From NCBI RefSeq assembly GCF_000987835.1, contig NZ_CP011308.1, positions 1,860,001-1,924,000 on the forward strand: a DNA stretch of 64,000 nucleotides, in the 5' to 3' direction. Shown in pieces: positions 9,313 to 18,583 of this stretch (position 1 is the first letter of the stretch; every line of letters begins with the position of its first letter). A program made the translations under genes and the position numbers. Origin of the DNA: Sulfurovum lithotrophicum (lineage in GTDB: Bacteria; Campylobacterota; Campylobacteria; Campylobacterales; Sulfurovaceae). A model generated the notes under the pieces. It was not told the origin of the DNA. It saw only the letters and a program-made list of their open reading frames with translations, and did not search any database.

Positions 9313-10470
9313 TCACTTCTTTTCCCTGTAGGCTTTTTCTAATCTCTGCATCGCTTCCTGCAGAACTTTTCTGGATGTCGCAATGTTCAAACGCATGAAA
9401 CCGTCTCCGCATTCTCCGAAACTCTTTCCGTCATTAAGACCGAGTTTGGCTTTCTGAATGAAAAATTGTACCAGATTTTCATGAGTCATTCCCATCGCAC
9501 GGCAGTCAAGCCACATCAGAAAGGTCGCTTCGGTCTCTACCGGAATGATGGGAATCCGGTGTTCTTCCAAATAGGTTTTCACAAAATAAATATTCCCCAG
9601 CAAATATTCTTTTAAAGCCTCAAGCCACACCTCACCCTTTTCATAAGCACTCATCAGCGCTTCAATACCGAAAGGGTTTCCATTGGTGATACCCGATTTG
9701 TCCTGCTCGAGTCTGTAGGCTCTGCGCAGACGGGCATTGGGGATGACGGAAAAGGAAGTGTTCAGTCCTGCCACATTGAAGGTTTTTGATGGTGCGTTGA
9801 GTATCACACAGTGTTTTTGGGCCTTTTCAAAACTGCCTAAGACATGATGCTCTTTTCGGAACACCATATCGGCATGGATCTCATCGGAGACGATCGTTAC
9901 ATTATTCTCAACGCAAAGTTTGATGATCTGTTCAAGTTCCAACCTGTCCCATGCTCGTCCTGTAGGATTGTGCGGAGAGCAGAGCAGAAAAAGTTTCGCC
10001 TCTTTCGCTTTGGTTTCAAAATCGGCAAAGTCGATCATATATTTTTCATCTTGATAGAGCAAAACATTCTCAAGCACTTTGCGTTTTCTGTGCTTGACCG
10101 AGGAGACAAAAGGCGGGTAGATCGGTGTCTGGACGAGTATGCCGTCCCCTTTTTCCGTATAGGCTTCAATGGCAAAATTCATAGAGGGAACGACCCCGTA
10201 ACAGGGTACGATCCATTCTCTCTCTATCTGCCAGCCGTACCTTTTGGCATACCAGGATTCTATTGCGTCATAATAGCGTTCCGGATAGACCGTATAGCCG
10301 TAAAGAGGATGCTTTGCCCTTTTGATCAGTGCATCCTGCACACAGACAGGGGAAGCCAGGTCCATATCGGCCACCCACATGGGCAGAAGATCATCAGTGC
10401 CAAATTTCCTGACGGCATCATCATACTTGGTCGCGTAGGTACCGCTTCTATCTACGGCTTCAAACATCAT
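9313..10470 (-). CDS. ovoB: MalY/PatB-type PLP C-S lyase, probable ovothiol sulfoxide lyase
   Basis: 385-residue fold-type I enzyme of the cystathionine beta-lyase (MalY/PatB) branch: CSPHNPTGR, VSDEIHADMVF and the PLP lysine in NAPSKTFNVAGL (Lys229). The ATG at 10470 overlaps the ovoA stop as ATGA, so translation is coupled. In ovothiol synthesis a PLP C-S lyase (OvoB) cleaves the sulfoxide made by OvoA. The overlap with ovoA makes that role the most likely one, but a general cysteine-S-conjugate lyase cannot be excluded. Confidence 0.75.
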   Translation of the reverse strand: MMFEAVDRSGTYATKYDDAVRKFGTDDLLPMWVADMDLASPVCVQDALIKRAKHPLYGYTVYPERYYDAIESWYAKRYGWQIEREWIVPCYGVVPSMNFAIEAYTEKGDGILVQTPIYPPFVSSVKHRKRKVLENVLLYQDEKYMIDFADFETKAKEAKLFLLCSPHNPTGRAWDRLELEQIIKLCVENNVTIVSDEIHADMVFRKEHHVLGSFEKAQKHCVILNAPSKTFNVAGLNTSFSVIPNARLRRAYRLEQDKSGITNGNPFGIEALMSAYEKGEVWLEALKEYLLGNIYFVKTYLEEHRIPIIPVETEATFLMWLDCRAMGMTHENLVQFFIQKAKLGLNDGKSFGECGDGFMRLNIATSRKVLQEAMQRLEKAYREKK

Positions 10471-12584
10471 TGCTTTTCCCAAACAGTCATTTCTGCAATA
10501 GTGTGTTGATGTTTTCTTGCGGTCTCCTGTATGACAAAGGGAACATCCCTTCTGTCTATCAGTCTGAAATCTTTTTCCAATATCTCCGTAAGTCCCTCGA
10601 AGGTACTCACACTCTCCCCGTCTCTTTTACAGCCGCCTATCCATTTCTCTTTGGGCGTGGACTCCTCCTGCCAGGTGTAGGGGGAGGTCAGAACGAAGAG
10701 ACCGCCTTCATTTAATCGCGGGGCAATGGAATCCAGGAATTTTTTCGGATCATACAGCCTGTCCAGCAGGTTCCCTGCAAAGATCAGATCGAAGTTATCA
10801 AAGAGTGGTTTAAGATTACAGGCATCCGCCTGCCAGAAAACGACCTTCTGCCGTTCCTTCTCCAGACCAAGCTGTGCCAAAGAGACTTCATGGAAGGACT
10901 CCAGTTCACCTTCTGTAGGCATCACATAGCGAAGCGTGCCGCTTTCCTTGAGCTTCTGAGCCTCCTGTATAAACCTCGCGGAGAAATCCACCCCTATCAC
11001 CTCATCGAAGTGACGTGCCAGTTCAAAGGTGCTTCTTCCGATAGCACAACCGATATCAAAAGCCCGCCGTTTTGGTTTCTCTTTCATATATTCAGCAATC
11101 AGAGAAGCACATTTGGCAGGATAGTTCTCCACTCCCAACCTGTTCTCAGCCCAGCCGAAATGGCAGTATTGGGAGATGATACTGTCCGTTGTGTAGGGAT
11201 TGGTCGTCACTTTCTCATCATAACTGCTCTCAACATAGCGAAATCCTGCATGCTGATAGAAATGCCGCCTGAAAGCATATCGGCTCGTTTCAAGCGCCAA
11301 ATTGCCGCAGCTGATCCACGAACCGCCTTTGATGAGATTGTGTTTCCCGTCAAAAGTCGGTACCGTAAAATCATCATAGACCGGATGCACTGCAAAACCT
11401 TCAAAAGGATAGATCGGTGTACGGCTCCACTGCCATACATTCCCGACAACATCATAAAATCCGTTATGCGCATACCGGTCGACCGGTACGGAAGAGGCGG
11501 TAATTCTCAGGTCTATGTTCCCCGGCACCTCTGTCCCCAAAGACCATTCGGTATATCCTGGTACGTCTGCAACACTTCTCAGACGCATGTATTCATCTTC
11601 TGTTGGCAGGGAGATCAGCTTCTTCTCTTTTTTGCCCAGCCAGCGGCAAAAGGCTTCCGCTTCCAGACAGTTCACCTCCACCGGCCAGTTCATTGGCAGA
11701 GGGATCTCCGAGAGCATGGTACGCAAACGGTAACCGCTTGTCTGGCTCTCGTCTTCTATCCAGAAGAGAGGATGCTTTGCTCCGGTATAGCTTCTCCAGG
11801 CAATACCCTCTTCACCCCAGAAAGTATCATTCTCATAGCCACCGGTCTTTACGAACTCCAGATACTCGGCATGGGAAACAAGATACCTGGAAACTTTGAA
11901 TGCGGGGACATCCGCCTCATGGTGGCCGTATTCATTGTCCCATCCGAAATAGTCGGCATTTTTTCCTTTACCCAGAAGCACCCTGCCGCCTGCTACATCA
12001 AGCAACTCATTCTCCGGTGCTTCACCGGATGCTTCACAAGTATTCCAAAGTTCTGTTTCCTGCAGCATTGTAAGAGGAAGCTGACGTATCAGAACGGAAG
12101 AGGTCTCAAGATGGATATTCTCATGCTCGACCCCCATCAGAATCACCCACCAGGGCGAATCCTGTGTAATGGGCAGTGTCAGAGGAAGGGTGTCGATAAG
12201 TTTGGAAACCAGAGTATAGACCTCCTCCCTGTATGCCTGTGTATGTGAAAGGGTCGGCCAGTTGTAGTGTTGTTCGTTGAGGTCGTCCCAGCTCATTTCA
12301 TCCACTCCGACCGCGAAGATGGATTCCAGTTCAGCATCGATGCGTTTGTCAATGATCTTGGCAAGTTTGAGTTTGTTGATGAAAAATGTAGCGGTATGGC
12401 CGTAATAAAAAATGATTGGGTGGCGGAGAGGATCCGCCTTGATGAAGTAAGCCTCTTCTTTGGCTACAGTTTTAAAAAGTGATTCGTACCGTTTAAAGCA
12501 GTATTGAAAATAGTGTTTGATCTCAGAGCGTTTCAGCTCACTGTCATCCCCTGTAAGTGCCGGCATCTGAATTACAAGTTCCAT
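10467..12584 (-). CDS. ovoA: 5-histidylcysteine sulfoxide synthase/methyltransferase
   Basis: First enzyme of ovothiol A synthesis: it joins cysteine and histidine with O2 on a non-haem iron, and the C-terminal domain methylates the product. The 705 residues show the full three-part order: DinB-like domain with iron ligands His63 and HENIHLE (154-160), an FGE-sulfatase domain (GNVWQWSR, IKGGSWIS, SRYAFRRH), and a class I methyltransferase with FDIGCAIGRSTFELA (509-523). The product would be a thiol antioxidant, fitting an organism meeting oxygen and sulfide. Confidence 0.92.
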   Translation of the reverse strand: MELVIQMPALTGDDSELKRSEIKHYFQYCFKRYESLFKTVAKEEAYFIKADPLRHPIIFYYGHTATFFINKLKLAKIIDKRIDAELESIFAVGVDEMSWDDLNEQHYNWPTLSHTQAYREEVYTLVSKLIDTLPLTLPITQDSPWWVILMGVEHENIHLETSSVLIRQLPLTMLQETELWNTCEASGEAPENELLDVAGGRVLLGKGKNADYFGWDNEYGHHEADVPAFKVSRYLVSHAEYLEFVKTGGYENDTFWGEEGIAWRSYTGAKHPLFWIEDESQTSGYRLRTMLSEIPLPMNWPVEVNCLEAEAFCRWLGKKEKKLISLPTEDEYMRLRSVADVPGYTEWSLGTEVPGNIDLRITASSVPVDRYAHNGFYDVVGNVWQWSRTPIYPFEGFAVHPVYDDFTVPTFDGKHNLIKGGSWISCGNLALETSRYAFRRHFYQHAGFRYVESSYDEKVTTNPYTTDSIISQYCHFGWAENRLGVENYPAKCASLIAEYMKEKPKRRAFDIGCAIGRSTFELARHFDEVIGVDFSARFIQEAQKLKESGTLRYVMPTEGELESFHEVSLAQLGLEKERQKVVFWQADACNLKPLFDNFDLIFAGNLLDRLYDPKKFLDSIAPRLNEGGLFVLTSPYTWQEESTPKEKWIGGCKRDGESVSTFEGLTEILEKDFRLIDRRDVPFVIQETARKHQHTIAEMTVWEKQ

Positions 12585-12605
12585 AAACCGATCCCCGACA
12601 TGTTC

Positions 12606-12944
12606 TTAAAAATCGGCTTTCTCTTTCGCACTCTCGATCATGGAAACGAATATCGTATAGAGGTTGGCAATTACCGCACCAATGACCAGGCCAACAGCGA
12701 TCCTGTCGTTATCATAAAACTGCAGTGCGAAAAATGCCGGTATCAGGTGAAGGTCAGCGACCAGCGAACCGGCAAGAAGTTCCGCTGAGAGGATGTTCCG
12801 CACTCCGATCTTCAGAATGGTTGAAACCACATTTACCGACCCGGCGATAAAGAGTGCTACCGTTGAATTCTCGTACAAGAACGCCGCCGATGTCGTCAGT
12901 GACATCAACGTAAAAAAGATATAAAAAACCTTACCCCATTGCAT
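12606..12944 (-). CDS. small membrane protein, possibly DUF6394 family
   Basis: 112 residues with three or four hydrophobic helices and a charged C-terminus (ESAKEKADF). It resembles the short uncharacterised Campylobacterota membrane proteins I would place in DUF6394, but I cannot verify that. A strong ribosome site (AAAGGAG) sits between the start and the upstream secDF terminator hairpin. It precedes ovoA by 21 bases on the same strand, so it may be co-transcribed with the ovothiol genes. Confidence 0.65.
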   Translation of the reverse strand: MQWGKVFYIFFTLMSLTTSAAFLYENSTVALFIAGSVNVVSTILKIGVRNILSAELLAGSLVADLHLIPAFFALQFYDNDRIAVGLVIGAVIANLYTIFVSMIESAKEKADF

Positions 12945-12964
12945 TATCCCACTCCTTTAAAAAA

Positions 12965-12983
12965 GCTTTTCTTTAAGAAAAGC
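12965..12983 (-). terminator. intrinsic terminator after secDF
   Basis: On the minus strand a 7-bp stem (GCTTTTC / GAAAAGC) with a 5-base loop is followed directly by a run of Ts. It ends 79 bases after the secF stop and just ahead of the next gene's ribosome site. Confidence 0.6.
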
Positions 12984-13062
12984 ATACCACAACTCTTCAT
13001 TTTTCACTCTTAACTCTTTTTTAGCTTCGCTTTTTGATCAGAAGAGAAGATGCACTTTAACG

Positions 13063-14034
13063 CTAAAGTGTTCCGCCTTCATACATCTGGCGCATCTTCT
13101 CTTTCTCTTTCTCTCTCTTGAGCTTTTCCGCCTCTTTCTCCCTGAAGCTTGATACATCAAAGCCAAGCCACATCAGGATCGGGGAAGCCACGAAGATCGA
13201 AGAGTAGGTACCGACGACGACACCTACAAGCAGCGTGAAACTGAAACCTCTGATGATCTCTCCGCCGAAAAGGAAGAGGGTCAGCACAACAAAGAACGTC
13301 GTTAATGAAGTCAGTGTCGTTCTTGAGAGGGTCTGCGTAACCGACTCATCAATGATCGATGCCAGTTCCGGTTTTTTGATCGTTCTGATCCCTTCACGGA
13401 TTCGGTCGAAAACAATGATCGTATCGTTCAGGGAATACCCCAGAATGGTCAAAAGCGCTGCAAGCGTATCTAGGTTCACCTCGATACCGAAAAGTACTAC
13501 CGCACCCATGGCAATGGTGACATCGTGTACCAGAGCCATGACCGAAGCAACGGCAAATCGCCACTCGAACCGGAAAGAGACATAGATGAGAATACCGAGG
13601 ATCGCAAGGAACATCGACATGATCCCTTTTTCACGAAGCTCGGAACCGACTTTGGCACCGACCATGTCTACCCGTCTCACTTCGAACTTCCCTGTATCTT
13701 TCAACAGCTGCGTCATCTTGTCACTGATGTCTTCACCCAGTGCTTTTGAACTCATCTTTGTGCGGATAACGACTTCATCATCACTTCCGAAGTAGGTCAC
13801 ACTCGCACCTTCATAGTTTTTGTCTACACTGATAGCTTTACGTACTTTTTCTATGGGGGCTTTGCCCTCATATTTAACCTGAACGAGCGTACCACCCGCA
13901 AAATCGATCCCGTAGTTGAATCCTTTGGTGAAGATCAGCCCCAGAGAGAGGATCACCACCACAACGGAGAGAATACCGAAACGTTTGCTTTGGCTCATCA
14001 AAGAGAGCGGTTTTTTCAGTCTGAACAGTTCCAT
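13063..14034 (-). CDS. secF: protein translocase subunit SecF
   Basis: Six-helix inner-membrane partner of SecD that uses the proton gradient to help late export through SecYEG. 323 residues, with the FNYGIDFAGGTLVQ entry motif and the GYSLNDTIIVFDRIRE signature of SecF. It abuts secD (shared base at 14034). A charged Lys/Glu-rich C-terminal tail follows the last helix. Normal length and gene order. Confidence 0.97.
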   Translation of the reverse strand: MELFRLKKPLSLMSQSKRFGILSVVVVILSLGLIFTKGFNYGIDFAGGTLVQVKYEGKAPIEKVRKAISVDKNYEGASVTYFGSDDEVVIRTKMSSKALGEDISDKMTQLLKDTGKFEVRRVDMVGAKVGSELREKGIMSMFLAILGILIYVSFRFEWRFAVASVMALVHDVTIAMGAVVLFGIEVNLDTLAALLTILGYSLNDTIIVFDRIREGIRTIKKPELASIIDESVTQTLSRTTLTSLTTFFVVLTLFLFGGEIIRGFSFTLLVGVVVGTYSSIFVASPILMWLGFDVSSFREKEAEKLKREKEKEKMRQMYEGGTL

Positions 14035-15614
14035 TATTTTGCCCCCTCTGTTTTAATACCGAACCAGAGGTTCAGTTTCTCTTTACGCATTTTCGGAAGC
14101 AGCCACTGGTAGATACCGTGTGTTCCGACGATCGCCGTCAGCATCGAAGCCAAAATACCGATACTCATCGTAAGAGCAAAACCCTTGATGGCACCCGTAC
14201 CGTAGGCATAGAGTACGACCGCTGCGATCAGCGTGGTCACGTTGGCATCCAGAATGGCTGTAAAGGCATTGTCATATCCGTCCTCTATCGATTTGGCTAT
14301 CGATTTTCCTTCATGCAGCAGTTCACGGATACGTTCATTAATGATAACGTTTGCATCCACTGCCATACCCACTGTCAGGACGATACCCGCCATACCCGGC
14401 AGTGTCAGGGTCGCACCAAAGAGCGACATGATCGCAAGGATCAGGAAAAGGTTTCCTATAAGCGCTACGTTCGCGATCACCCCCGCCATACTGTAGTAGA
14501 TGACCATGAAAGCGATCACCAGAATGAAACCGAGTGCCAATGCGATAGAACTCGCCTTGATACTGTCCGCACCCAGGCTTGGGCCGACAGAACGCTTCTC
14601 CATCACGAAGACCGGAGCAAGCAAAGCCCCGGAACGCAGTGCGATCGCGATATCATGCGCCTCTTCCAGCTTGAAGTTACCCGAGATCTGCACATGTCCG
14701 CCGCCGATTCTCTCACGGATCACCGGTGCCGAATAGACTTTGTTGTCCAGCACGACAGCCATACGCTTGCCCACTGCTTTTGCAGTAAAGTCACCGAATA
14801 TCTTGGCTCCCTGACCGTTGAGTGAGAAATTGATCACCGGCATATTGCTTTTATCGAAGCCTACTTTAGCATCGGTCAGCATGGAGCCGTCAAGTACGGG
14901 GATCTGGCGAAGAAGATACTTCTCGTTCGTATTGACATCCTTGAGGATGACATCCCCGTAGCTTTTTGCCTCTGCCGCACTCATGGTCGATACCCTTGCC
15001 GCACGGTCCTCATCGACCGCCATAAGCTGAAGGTGTGCCGCTCTGGCGATGAGTTCACGGATACGCTGTTCATCCGCCTGCGTTTTGATACCCGGCACTT
15101 CGACCAGGATCTTGTCTTCACCCTGTTTGGCTACCGTCGGTTCAGCCAGGCCGAACTCGTTCAGTCTGTTCCTGATGGTATCGACCGCCTGCTTGATGGC
15201 ATTCTGTTTGGTCCTTGCCATCTCTTTGGACGTCATCTGCACAGTGAACTTCATACCGTTCTGGTTTATAACGATCCCCGGGATCTCTTTTTTCAAAAGC
15301 GCAGTCGCCTTGGTCACATCGTCACTGTCGAGAAGTTCGAAAGTTACTTTGTCACCGTCAACCATACGAAGGTCGTCAAAAATGATCTCTTCATCGTCAA
15401 AAACATACTTGACCGTTCCGGCTATCGATTTTGTACGGGAGGCAATAGCAACATCACTTTTGATCCCAAGGAGCATATGAAGTCCTCCCTGCAGGTCAAG
15501 CCCGAGAGTGATCTTCTTCCCGCTCTCGCTTTGCATAAGAGAGGGAATGGAGAATACCACACCGAAGATCAGTGCGAAAATAAAGAGTATTACTCTGAAA
15601 TTAAGCGTTTTCAT
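14034..15614 (-). CDS. secD: protein translocase subunit SecD
   Basis: Export accessory subunit with a large periplasmic domain. 526 residues from the ATG at 15614, chosen because family members begin MKxxNxR; an in-frame ATG nine codons upstream is possible. Seen: GLDLQGGLHMLLG after the first helix, the P1 domain, SGNFKLEEAHDIAIALRSG and GMAVDANVIINERIREL in the membrane half. Overlaps yajC by 14 bases and abuts secF. Confidence 0.96.
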   Translation of the reverse strand: MKTLNFRVILFIFALIFGVVFSIPSLMQSESGKKITLGLDLQGGLHMLLGIKSDVAIASRTKSIAGTVKYVFDDEEIIFDDLRMVDGDKVTFELLDSDDVTKATALLKKEIPGIVINQNGMKFTVQMTSKEMARTKQNAIKQAVDTIRNRLNEFGLAEPTVAKQGEDKILVEVPGIKTQADEQRIRELIARAAHLQLMAVDEDRAARVSTMSAAEAKSYGDVILKDVNTNEKYLLRQIPVLDGSMLTDAKVGFDKSNMPVINFSLNGQGAKIFGDFTAKAVGKRMAVVLDNKVYSAPVIRERIGGGHVQISGNFKLEEAHDIAIALRSGALLAPVFVMEKRSVGPSLGADSIKASSIALALGFILVIAFMVIYYSMAGVIANVALIGNLFLILAIMSLFGATLTLPGMAGIVLTVGMAVDANVIINERIRELLHEGKSIAKSIEDGYDNAFTAILDANVTTLIAAVVLYAYGTGAIKGFALTMSIGILASMLTAIVGTHGIYQWLLPKMRKEKLNLWFGIKTEGAK

Positions 15615-15891
15615 TACCTGTTTCAACCTTTTTTGCCACATAGGCTTTGTCGAGTTTCACTACAGTGTCATCATTTAGTTTGATTTTGATAAAATCTTCT
15701 TCGACTTTAATGATAGTAGCGATAAGCCCGCCACTGGTAATGATCTTATCACCTTTTTCAAGGCTTGTAAGCATCTCTTTGTGTGCTTTGACCTGCTTCT
15801 GCTGTGGTCTAATGATCAAAAAATAGAAAATCGCGAATAAGATGATAAGCGGTAGAAACGAACCTATCATGCTTCCTTGTTCTGCTCCCAT
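15601..15891 (-). CDS. yajC: preprotein translocase auxiliary subunit YajC
   Basis: 96-residue single-span membrane protein of the SecDF-YajC complex. The N-terminal helix ends in FYFLIIRPQQKQ and is followed by the soluble GDKIITSGGLIATI motif, both diagnostic. First gene of the minus-strand sec operon. Its start codon lies only 10 bases from the divergent lnt start, so the lnt promoter must lie inside yajC and the other way round. Confidence 0.95.
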   Translation of the reverse strand: MGAEQGSMIGSFLPLIILFAIFYFLIIRPQQKQVKAHKEMLTSLEKGDKIITSGGLIATIIKVEEDFIKIKLNDDTVVKLDKAYVAKKVETGNENA

Positions 15892-15901
15892 AGGAATCCT
15901 T

Positions 15902-17224
15902 TTGAGTAAATTGAGAAATTTTCGAAGTTATTTTAGCACCTTTGTACTAACAAGAGGCTTGAGCATCGCGCTTCTGGGTTCTGCCTTTATCTACCTTGAG
16001 CACTGGGGTTTCTCCGTACTCTGGCTCAATACCATTTTGGGAATCTCCTTTCTTTACCTGCTCCTCTCCTCAGACAGAAGTATCTGGCTGATCACGGGAT
16101 TCTTCCTCGGTATTTTCTGGTTCTGGTGGATCGCCCTGAGCTTCAAGCACTACCATATGCCCTGGGCCATTCCGATCGTTGTGATTGTCATGGGACTGCT
16201 TTATGGCACACTCTTTTGGGCCATTGCTTTTCTGGCAGAAAAAATCCCAACTATCAATAAAAGTGTTGCAATACAACTTAAACCGACACTCTTCACTCTT
16301 CATTCTTCACTCTTCACTCTGAGCCTAAAAGCCCTCGGCCTTTTGGGACTAAGCTACATCCACCCCTTCGGCTTCGACTGGTTCAAGCCCGAACTGATCT
16401 TCGTCGAAAGCTATTTCGGAATACAGAAGTGGCAATTTGCGATTATCCTTGCCGGTATTGTATTGACGTTATGGAAAAAACAGTATGCCTATCTGTTTCT
16501 TGTGCTTTTCGCCTGGCAGCCTCTACCCACGACAGAAATACACCTTCCTCAAGATATTCGCATTGTCACGACATACACCAGCGTGGAAGAGAAATGGGAC
16601 AAAACCTTGCATCCTCAACAGTTCAATGCCCTCTTTTCCTCCATAGATAAAGCCATCGATGAGAACAAAAGTCTGGTGATCCTGCCCGAGTCGGTCTTCC
16701 CGGTATTTCTCAAACGCTCGGTATCTTTAATGCAGGCACTTAGAGAGAGGTCAAAGAAAATAGCCATCGTTGCAGGAGGACTCTACTGGGATAGTAAAAC
16801 ACCAAGGAACTCGACCTACATTTTCACTGACGATAACATGCAGATAGCCAACAAAGTCCTGCTGGTCCCTTTTGGGGAGAGCAACCCACTGCCCGACTTC
16901 CTGAGTGACTGGGTCAATAAAGTCTTTTATGACGGGGCAGTAGACTACAAAGCTGACAGCAATGTGACCGACTATACCATTAACGGTATACGTTACAGGA
17001 ATGCCATCTGTTTTGAAGCGACTTCTGAAAAACTCTATGAGGGCAGACCGGAACATATGATCGCACTAAGCAACAACGGCTGGTTCACACCCTCCATTGA
17101 GCCGACTTTGCAGAAACTGCTGTTACAATACTACAGCAGAAAGTACGATACGACTATCTATCATGCTGTCAATATGGCAGAATCGTATATCGTGCAGAAC
17201 GGAGAGGTAAGGAGTACCCCATAA
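15902..17224 (+). CDS. lnt: apolipoprotein N-acyltransferase
   Basis: Adds the third acyl chain to lipoproteins at the outer face of the inner membrane. I favour the TTG start at 15902, six bases after AGGA, giving 440 residues; an ATG at 15842 would overlap yajC. The N-terminal half is hydrophobic helices. The C-terminal nitrilase domain has the triad in ILPESVFP (Glu), NKVLLVPFGE (Lys) and NAICFEAT (Cys). An in-frame simple-sequence tract encoding TLFTLHSSLFTLSL lies between the halves. Overlaps yidD. Confidence 0.9.
   Translation: MSKLRNFRSYFSTFVLTRGLSIALLGSAFIYLEHWGFSVLWLNTILGISFLYLLLSSDRSIWLITGFFLGIFWFWWIALSFKHYHMPWAIPIVVIVMGLLYGTLFWAIAFLAEKIPTINKSVAIQLKPTLFTLHSSLFTLSLKALGLLGLSYIHPFGFDWFKPELIFVESYFGIQKWQFAIILAGIVLTLWKKQYAYLFLVLFAWQPLPTTEIHLPQDIRIVTTYTSVEEKWDKTLHPQQFNALFSSIDKAIDENKSLVILPESVFPVFLKRSVSLMQALRERSKKIAIVAGGLYWDSKTPRNSTYIFTDDNMQIANKVLLVPFGESNPLPDFLSDWVNKVFYDGAVDYKADSNVTDYTINGIRYRNAICFEATSEKLYEGRPEHMIALSNNGWFTPSIEPTLQKLLLQYYSRKYDTTIYHAVNMAESYIVQNGEVRSTP
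16287..16320 (+). repeat. in-frame CTTCA(C/T)T simple repeat within lnt
   Basis: A tract of degenerate ACTCTTC/ATTCTTC units. A related phrase lies at 12991-13020 in the gap after secF. It adds a Ser/Thr/Leu-rich patch to Lnt. Confidence 0.6.
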
Positions 17225-17586
17225 ATAGCAAAAAATTCTGGACAGCACCCATCAAGGGATACCAGTATATTTCCAAAATGCTGCCGGCAAACTGCCGCTA
17301 CTACCCCAGCTGCTCGGAGTATGCCAAATGGCAGTTCGAGTTCAATGCCCCGCACAAAGCTCTGGTGGCCAGCACCCTACGCATTTTGAGGTGCAATCAG
17401 CTCTTTGACGGGGGCATAGACTACCCCGTCGTTACGTTTGTGCCCCCCGGACACGATGCTTTACGCAAACTTAATGCTTTTTGTGGCAAAATGAAAGTTA
17501 TCTACTGGTTCGTACCCAAGGACGAAACCCGTTCCCAATACTATGTCATAAAGGATTTTGATGCCATCAACAACAGTGAGACTTGA
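17221..17586 (+). CDS. yidD: membrane protein insertion efficiency factor YidD, probable ATA start
   Basis: Small membrane-associated protein linked to YidC. The YidD signature is clear: YQYISKMLPANCRYYPSCSEYA. The first ATG (17278) would remove the conserved YQYIS helix. An AAGGAG at 17209-17214 points, with a 6-base spacer, to ATA at 17221, giving 121 residues and an ATAA overlap with the lnt stop. No ATG, GTG or TTG lies in frame at a suitable place. Family identity is secure; the start is inferred. Its end overlaps pyrC. Confidence 0.85.
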   Translation: MNSKKFWTAPIKGYQYISKMLPANCRYYPSCSEYAKWQFEFNAPHKALVASTLRILRCNQLFDGGIDYPVVTFVPPGHDALRKLNAFCGKMKVIYWFVPKDETRSQYYVIKDFDAINNSET

Positions 17587-18583
17587 TGCTCCGCTCGACA
17601 TGCACCTGCACCTTAGAGACGGTGAGATGCTTAACAACATCGCCAAAGAAAGTGCGCAGACTTTCAGCGGTGCTGTCGTCATGCCCAACCTCGTACCACC
17701 TGTCAGCAGCAAAGCGGAGATTGTCGCCTATAGAGAACGTATTATGAAAGCCATCGGTGAGGAGAGCTTCATTCCCTACATGACACTCTTTTTCAAACCT
17801 GAATACGACAGGGTTTTTCTCGAATCCCTTAGGGAAGATCTCACATCCATCAAACTCTACCCTGCCGGTATCACGACCAACTCCGAAGGAGGGGTAAGCG
17901 GTTTCGATGTAGAAGAACTTCGGCCTACACTTGAAGCAATGAGCGATCTAAATATCCCTCTCTGCATCCACGGCGAGACCAACGGATTTGTGATGGACCG
18001 TGAAGCACAATTCGTTCCCATTTACGAAAAGCTTGCCACTGCGTTCCCGAAACTCAAAATTATCATGGAGCATATCACGACCAAAGAGAGCGTGGAAGCA
18101 CTGGAGAGATTCGATAACCTCTATGCCACGATCACCTTGCACCACCTTCTCATTACCCTTGATGACGTAGCAGGAGGCATGCTGCAGCCGCATCTCTTCT
18201 GCAAACCCATCGCCAAGCGTCCCGAGGACAGGGAAGCACTGCTGAACATTGCGCTAAAAGCCCATCCCAAAGTGATGTTCGGGTCTGACTCCGCACCACA
18301 CCCTAAACATGCCAAAGAGGCTTGCGGCTGTGCGGCAGGTGTCTTTACCGCACCCATTGCCCTGCAGGTACTCACCGAACTTTTTGAAACACATAATTCA
18401 CTTGACAACCTACAGGCATTCATTTCGGGAAATGCCCGGCAGGTTTACGGTATAACCCCTCTTAAGAAGCAGGTCATTCTAGAGAAAAAACCTTTTACTG
18501 TCCCGGCAGACTACAAAGGTGTCGTACCTATGTATGCAGGAGAGAGATTGGCCTATTCCATCAGAGAGGTCAAACATGGATAA
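17561..18583 (+). CDS. pyrC: dihydroorotase, class II
   Basis: Zinc enzyme that closes carbamoyl aspartate to dihydroorotate in pyrimidine synthesis. 340 residues, E. coli PyrC type. Metal ligands: His15 and His17 in MHLHLRDG, the carbamylated lysine in SIKLYPAG, the HGETNG histidine, the EHITTKES histidine, and the FGSDSAPHPK aspartate. Overlaps yidD by 26 bases and the carbonic anhydrase by 8, so these genes form one tight operon. Confidence 0.95.
   Translation: MPSTTVRLDAPLDMHLHLRDGEMLNNIAKESAQTFSGAVVMPNLVPPVSSKAEIVAYRERIMKAIGEESFIPYMTLFFKPEYDRVFLESLREDLTSIKLYPAGITTNSEGGVSGFDVEELRPTLEAMSDLNIPLCIHGETNGFVMDREAQFVPIYEKLATAFPKLKIIMEHITTKESVEALERFDNLYATITLHHLLITLDDVAGGMLQPHLFCKPIAKRPEDREALLNIALKAHPKVMFGSDSAPHPKHAKEACGCAAGVFTAPIALQVLTELFETHNSLDNLQAFISGNARQVYGITPLKKQVILEKKPFTVPADYKGVVPMYAGERLAYSIREVKHG

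Noticed and set aside
10890-12248. Long plus-strand open frame of about 450 codons opposite ovoA
   Set aside because: It has no ribosome site, no recognisable domain, and is fully antisense to a well-supported enzyme with all motifs. Codon shadow.
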